Shown here: in pieces, positions 4,644 through 7,010 of the stretch | Position numbering within the stretch: the first letter of the stretch is position 1 | How the letters are laid out: each line of letters begins with the position of its first letter | Assembly (NCBI GenBank): GCA_964480565.1 | Contig: CAYZSU010000098.1 | Span: forward strand, 1 to 7,010 | Length of the DNA stretch: 7,010 nucleotides | Origin: CAYZSU01 sp964480565 | GTDB taxonomy: Bacteria > UBA10199 > 2-02-FULL-44-16 > JAAZCA01 | Reading direction: 5' to 3' | The notes under the pieces: generated by a model | Databases searched by the model: none | What the model saw: the letters and a program-made list of their open reading frames with translations, nothing else | What the model was told of the DNA's origin: nothing | Program-made: the position numbers and the translations under genes

Positions 4644-5684
4644 TTATTCTCCACTCTCCAACCGCTTGCGTGCACTCAGTCGTTCCCGCACCTCAATCAG
4701 CGCACTGTGAAGTTTTTCTTCCAGTAATTCCTTTGGAGGTAGTTCGGTCCAATATTCCGCGACCATGATGTTGTCCTTCTGCATGTTGAGCAGTTCGACT
4801 TGTTCGGTGCCCGCTTCTGCACAAAGGATTAGTCCGATGGGTGCTTCTTCATCCTCCTGCTGTTCATATTTGTTAAGCCAGTTAAGATAAAGCTCCATCT
4901 GCCCTTTAAATCCGGCCTTAAAGCGGTCAATTTTAAGATCAATCGCCACTAATCGCTTTAGCTTTCGGTGATAAAAAAGGAGGTCGAGATAGAAATCATC
5001 CCCGTCAATAATCATCCGCTTTTGTCGCTCGACAAAAGCAAAACCTTTGCCCAGTTCCAGAATAAAGAGCTCCAGCTCCTTCAAGAGGGCACGTTCCAAA
5101 TCCTCTTCCAGATAGCCGTCTTTCAGTCCAAGAAAATCGAGAAAATAGGGATCCTTGAAGTTCCCGTTAAGATGCTCTGCATCTGCCAGCACCAGTTTAT
5201 TGTTAGAAATTTCGGAGCGTTCAAAGGCTTTGCGCTCTATCTGAGATCGCAACTTCCGTTTGCTCCATGTCGACTCAGCGGATTGCTGCAAATAGAATAG
5301 ACGGGCGTGTTCATTCTTAAGCTTCAAGACTTCAATAAAGTGCGACCAGCTTAATTGTGACGCCAGCGGCGACACAATTTCGAAATCAGGAAACAGCTCG
5401 GCAAACTGCATCATCCGCCGCAAATTCCGCAGCTCAAAGCTTTTGCCATACAGCTCCACCAATTGCCGTGCCACTGTCCCGACAATCTGTTTCCCGTATT
5501 CTGCCCGCTCACCCTGGAGTACCTCTTCATTTATCCGTCTTCCTACATGCCAATAGGTGACGGTCAAAGCACTGTTTACGGCAGCGGTCGCCTGTTTCCG
5601 CCCCTGGTCGATCAGGGACTCTAAATCTCGAAGCAAGTCGCCGGAGTGTTGATTGATTAAGCTTTTTTTAAATTTATCATTCAT
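4644..5684 (-). CDS. DUF1016/YhcG-type PDDEXK nuclease-domain protein
   Basis: This complete 346-residue protein has the two-part DUF1016 (YhcG) architecture. The N-terminal helical domain covers residues about 15-160, with landmarks YWHVGRRI (44-51), YGKQIVGTVARQL (63-75), FELRNLRRMMQFAELFP (83-99) and LSWSHFIEVLKLKN (111-124). The C-terminal PDDEXK nuclease domain (about 175-330) has DDFYLDLLFYHRKL with D234 as first metal ligand, then VAIDLK (D249, K251; Asp replacing the Glu of the classic motif, as in many DUF1016 members) and GQMELYLNWL with Q262. All expected catalytic residues are there. Such proteins are predicted DNA nucleases, often near restriction-modification and defence genes; the substrate is uncharacterised. 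ATG 5682-5684 has GAGG 8 nt upstream. GC content is clearly higher than in its neighbours (33/60 in one sample at 5341-5400), a sign of separate origin. Confidence 0.92.
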   Translation of the reverse strand: MNDKFKKSLINQHSGDLLRDLESLIDQGRKQATAAVNSALTVTYWHVGRRINEEVLQGERAEYGKQIVGTVARQLVELYGKSFELRNLRRMMQFAELFPDFEIVSPLASQLSWSHFIEVLKLKNEHARLFYLQQSAESTWSKRKLRSQIERKAFERSEISNNKLVLADAEHLNGNFKDPYFLDFLGLKDGYLEEDLERALLKELELFILELGKGFAFVERQKRMIIDGDDFYLDLLFYHRKLKRLVAIDLKIDRFKAGFKGQMELYLNWLNKYEQQEDEEAPIGLILCAEAGTEQVELLNMQKDNIMVAEYWTELPPKELLEEKLHSALIEVRERLSARKRLESGE

Positions 5685-6054
5685 AACTCATACCTCATCA
5701 TTCTGATTCCATTATTCTTAATATCGGAATTGGTGCTCTTGTAGCAAATATACCCCGTATATTAGATACTATCGAAAATATTTTTAATTATATTTCCTGA
5801 TTTTCAGGTATACCTACCCCTTACCTCGCAAAAAATAAGTTAATACAGAGCATTATAGAAGGTCGAATATAACCATTGAAAGATTTTCACACCAGGCCTG
5901 AAGCTAAAACAGTATTCATAGAATTTGAGAGAGATGTACGATCAATGTAATCAGAATTAACACCCATATACACGTTTTTACGTTAAGCGGACATAGGGGA
6001 CATGTCAACACAAATATATTCATTAATAGGATTTATGTACTACCATACGTACTA
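5685..6054. other. Intergenic interval upstream of the DUF1016 gene
   Basis: No gene is supported. The interval holds a CCTGA-TTT-TCAGG hairpin at about 5796-5808, the second 61-bp direct repeat (5807-5867), an 8-bp palindrome GACATGTC near 5999-6006, and tandem copies of GTAGTACRTA (minus strand) immediately after the stop of the next gene. A minus-strand promoter for the nuclease gene is expected here; TTGCTA with a downstream TATTAA is the best I see and is weak. Confidence 0.4.
5807..5867. repeat. 61-bp direct repeat, copy B
   Basis: The second copy of the repeat at 3792-3852, in the same orientation, with conserved ends GGTATAC and TAGAAGGTCGAA. It begins immediately after a CCTGATTTTCAGG hairpin that has no counterpart at copy A. 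It lies upstream of the start of the DUF1016 gene, so the promoter region of that gene overlaps or adjoins it. Confidence 0.7.
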
Positions 6055-7002
6055 CTAATTGCATTCTTTTGAGACCACCCCCCTTCGGTTAATGATTAGA
6101 ATAAATGCAATTAATAGCATCAAAGTAGGGAAATTATGTTCATTTTTGACTAATGTACATGATGTACCTACTTGAGCTCCCATGCCATTAAGCCCTTCAT
6201 CCATACTTGATGCATCTTCGCCAAACTTGCTAACAATACGTTCATCCGTAATTTGTGATGTTCCGCCAGTCACAGAGCCCCACTCACCATCAAATTCTGG
6301 CAGTACAACAACCTCATCATTATTGTCTAACTCATCCCCTGCAAGTACTTGCTCTTGATTCATATCAATTTCTGGATTGTTTAGTTCAGCTATTTGCACC
6401 GAATTCGAATTGCCTATGCTATTATCACTCGTTGTATCAGGTACATGACCGATCGCGCTTGGCAGCTCAGATGGTGTCAATTGTATAGATGCAATACCAT
6501 CAGCATTTAAATTCATTTGATCAGATATACTTGTTACATAAAATCGCTTATCTTGATGCTTAAAAATAAAATTATCACTCTCAGATACGTTCAAATCATC
6601 ACATTCAAAAATACAGTCTGGTTTTTTAAAACAATGTAATTCACTACTACCTACACAAATATTATCATACGATAATATTTGCTTTATACTACAGCTAAAA
6701 GATTGAGTAATGTAAGCAGATTCATCGTTCTCTTTTTCAGAAACATTTAATGCATATACTTTTCCTTCGCACATCGGCGATAAACCGATAATTTTTGTAA
6801 TAATTTTTCCACCAGATTCTACTTCTTTTTTTGTAATACCAATTTTTGATAAATCAAAAGAAACATCGTCATCATTGTTTACTAAAAAATAATTAAATTC
6901 AGACTCTGCTGAATCTGCATTATTGTAGACAGATATGTCCGATAGAAATAATTTCTTATACCAATTACGTAAAATAATTACCCATTTTGAGTGCGATTTT
7001 TT
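6055..7002 (-). CDS. Probable exported acidic protein with C-terminal membrane anchor; 5' end unresolved
   Basis: The frame is open from 7002 to tandem TAG TAG stops ending at 6055. The first ATG (6774) gives 239 residues but has no ribosome binding site, and coding-like sequence continues upstream (FNYFLVNNDDDVSFDLSKIG, then GGKIITKIIGLSP), so that ATG is probably not the true start. No ATG, GTG, TTG or CTG exists between it and the in-frame TAA at 7003-7005, next to a run of eight A on the coding strand; frameshift, pseudogene or unusual start are the options. The product is rich in D, N and S, with several Cys (28, 40, 48, 54, 58 from the ATG), as in extracytoplasmic proteins. The C-terminus has SCTL, then PTLMLLIAFILII and RR, resembling Cys-containing CTERM sorting tails (JDVT/MYXO-CTERM type). 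Function unknown. Confidence 0.55.
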   Translation of the reverse strand, partial: KKSHSKWVIILRNWYKKLFLSDISVYNNADSAESEFNYFLVNNDDDVSFDLSKIGITKKEVESGGKIITKIIGLSPMCEGKVYALNVSEKENDESAYITQSFSCSIKQILSYDNICVGSSELHCFKKPDCIFECDDLNVSESDNFIFKHQDKRFYVTSISDQMNLNADGIASIQLTPSELPSAIGHVPDTTSDNSIGNSNSVQIAELNNPEIDMNQEQVLAGDELDNNDEVVVLPEFDGEWGSVTGGTSQITDERIVSKFGEDASSMDEGLNGMGAQVGTSCTLVKNEHNFPTLMLLIAFILIINRRGVVSKECN

Positions 7003-7004
7003 TT
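6997..7004 (-). other. A8 homopolymer at break of reading frame
   Basis: Eight T on the plus strand (A8 on the coding strand) coincide with the in-frame stop that closes the preceding frame. Adding or removing one base would join the downstream gene to a frame open to the window edge, for example reading PSKKKSHSKW. It is a candidate slippage site, phase-variation tract or sequencing error. Confidence 0.4.
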
Positions 7005-7010
7005 AGATGG

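Noticed and set aside
4968..5560. Plus-strand ORFs antisense to the DUF1016 gene
   Set aside because: Shadows of a well-supported minus-strand gene with full domain structure.
6255..6488. 77-aa plus-strand ORF
   Set aside because: Antisense to the acidic anchored-protein frame, low-complexity His/Gln/Ser composition, no ribosome binding site.
1..7010. CRISPR array, tRNA or rRNA
   Set aside because: No regularly spaced repeats, no cloverleaf with a T-loop signature and no rRNA-like segment were seen on either strand.

Overview
The window is an AT-rich, accessory-type stretch of bacterial DNA. It is probably from a low-GC gammaproteobacterium: the two toxin-antitoxin types, the DUF1016 nuclease and the Cys-containing C-terminal anchor would fit a Legionella/Coxiella-like host. 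That is an impression from gene style, not a proven assignment. No core housekeeping gene, rRNA, tRNA or CRISPR array is visible. Small addiction and defence-type genes, broken genes and short repeats make this look like a decaying genomic island or plasmid-like region.

Plus-strand half (1-3535). A 3' fragment of an AbiEi-antitoxin-like protein (1-267) is followed by a palindromic IS200/IS605-type end remnant (281-316). Next comes toxin-antitoxin module 1 (369-970), whose HigB-like toxin carries a TAA at codon 18 while its antitoxin is intact. A strong promoter and a hairpin-rich leader then precede a two-gene operon: a NYN-domain putative RNase (1163-1837) and an unrecognised, distantly DUF2971-like protein (1856-2569). 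The stop codon of the second protein lies inside another copy of the IS605-like end (2565-2604). Toxin-antitoxin module 2 follows (2721-3535). Its RelE/HigB-like toxin is split by a 266-bp miniature inverted-repeat element (2959-3224); the missing last 15 codons survive beyond the element and still overlap the start of the intact Xre-type antitoxin. Both modules therefore have a broken toxin and an intact antitoxin, and in both the toxin ATG sits at the expected transcription start of a TTGACA promoter.

Minus-strand half (3536-7010). A gene-poor stretch leads to a two-gene unit: a DUF1016/YhcG-type PDDEXK nuclease (4644-5684), clearly richer in GC than its surroundings, and a very AT-rich membrane-anchored winged-helix-like protein (4098-4640) starting 3 nt after it. 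A diverged 61-bp direct repeat lies on each side of this pair (3792-3852 and 5807-5867). The last feature (6055-7002) encodes the C-terminal part of an acidic, Cys-containing, probably exported protein with a C-terminal membrane anchor. Its reading frame has no usable start and runs into a stop at an A8 tract near the window edge, so it is frameshifted, broken or has an unusual start.

The most interesting items are the two independently silenced toxins with kept antitoxins, the precise MITE insertion with recoverable target site, the structured leader of the NYN operon, and the repeat-bracketed nuclease unit.
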